This document shows positions 6,312 through 6,357 of a DNA stretch of 6,357 bases, in pieces. Numbering within the stretch: position 1 is the stretch's first letter; the number at the start of each line of letters is the position of its first letter. The stretch is from contig CAJJMX010000103.1 in NCBI GenBank assembly GCA_905192935.1, forward strand, positions 1-6,357. Reading direction: 5' to 3'. A program made the translations under genes and the position numbers. Under the pieces are notes generated by a model that saw only the letters and a program-made list of their open reading frames with translations, searched no databases and was not told the origin of the DNA. The DNA comes from an uncultured Mailhella sp. GTDB lineage: Bacteria > Desulfobacterota > Desulfovibrionia > Desulfovibrionales > Desulfovibrionaceae.

Positions 6312-6357
6312 TGGTGCCCAGGGGGAGACTCGAACTCCCACGCCATTCGGCGCTCCC
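6312..6357 (-). tRNA. 3' half of a class II tRNA, probably tRNA-Leu (anticodon outside window)
   Basis: Reading leftward from the right edge: GGGAG (6357-6353, likely 3' strand of the anticodon stem), a long variable arm CGCC-GAAT-GGCG (6352-6341), and a T arm GGGAG-TTCGAGT-CTCCC (6339-6323). Then come the acceptor strand CCTGGGC (6322-6316), discriminator A (6315) and an encoded CCA (6314-6312). The long variable arm limits the choice to Leu, Ser, Tyr or SelC. Discriminator A excludes Ser and SelC, which use G, and the acceptor strand implying GCCCAGG at the 5' end fits Leu better than Tyr. The anticodon and D arm lie past the edge, so the isoacceptor is unknown. Confidence 0.88.

Overview
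The window looks like chromosome of a GC-rich (about 60 % by eye) Gram-negative bacterium. It carries a lipoprotein with a lipobox, a type V autotransporter with a C-terminal outer-membrane barrel, and strong preference for G or C at third codon positions. The style resembles gut Desulfovibrionaceae such as Bilophila, Mailhella or Desulfovibrio, where large autotransporters are common. That placement is an inference from recalled gene style; no database was searched.

Layout, left to right. (1) 1-1644, minus strand: a UshA-like 5'-nucleotidase lipoprotein that runs off the left edge. In its last 44 bases the typical codon pattern moves to another frame, which suggests that the next gene begins there or that there is a frameshift. 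(2) 1645-1829: the nucleotidase leader, plus a clear intrinsic terminator (1738-1769) that ends the upstream autotransporter transcript. (3) 1830-5516, minus strand: a 1228-residue autotransporter with signal peptide, GG-containing beta-helix repeats, a probable autochaperone-like segment, a helical linker and an approximately 280-residue barrel ending in Phe. (4) 5517-5823: a 307-base divergent intergenic region, AT-rich in its right half. It holds a leader stem-loop for the autotransporter, a tandem GATAAT element, and a promoter with a perfect TATAAT for the rightward gene. (5) 5824-6072, plus strand: a small XRE/Cro-type helix-turn-helix regulator. (6) 6073-6357: hairpins and a candidate terminator for the regulator gene, then the strong terminator and 3' half of a class II tRNA, probably tRNA-Leu, on the minus strand and cut by the right edge.

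How the parts may work together. The two large genes encode cell-envelope proteins, but a terminator separates them, so they are probably independent units. The small DNA-binding protein is divergent from the autotransporter and shares its upstream region, so it could control that gene, itself, or both. This rests on position only. I found no phage, IS, CRISPR or restriction genes. The window is mostly ordinary. The points most worth a second look are the unassigned passenger domain, the divergent control region and the frame switch at the left edge.
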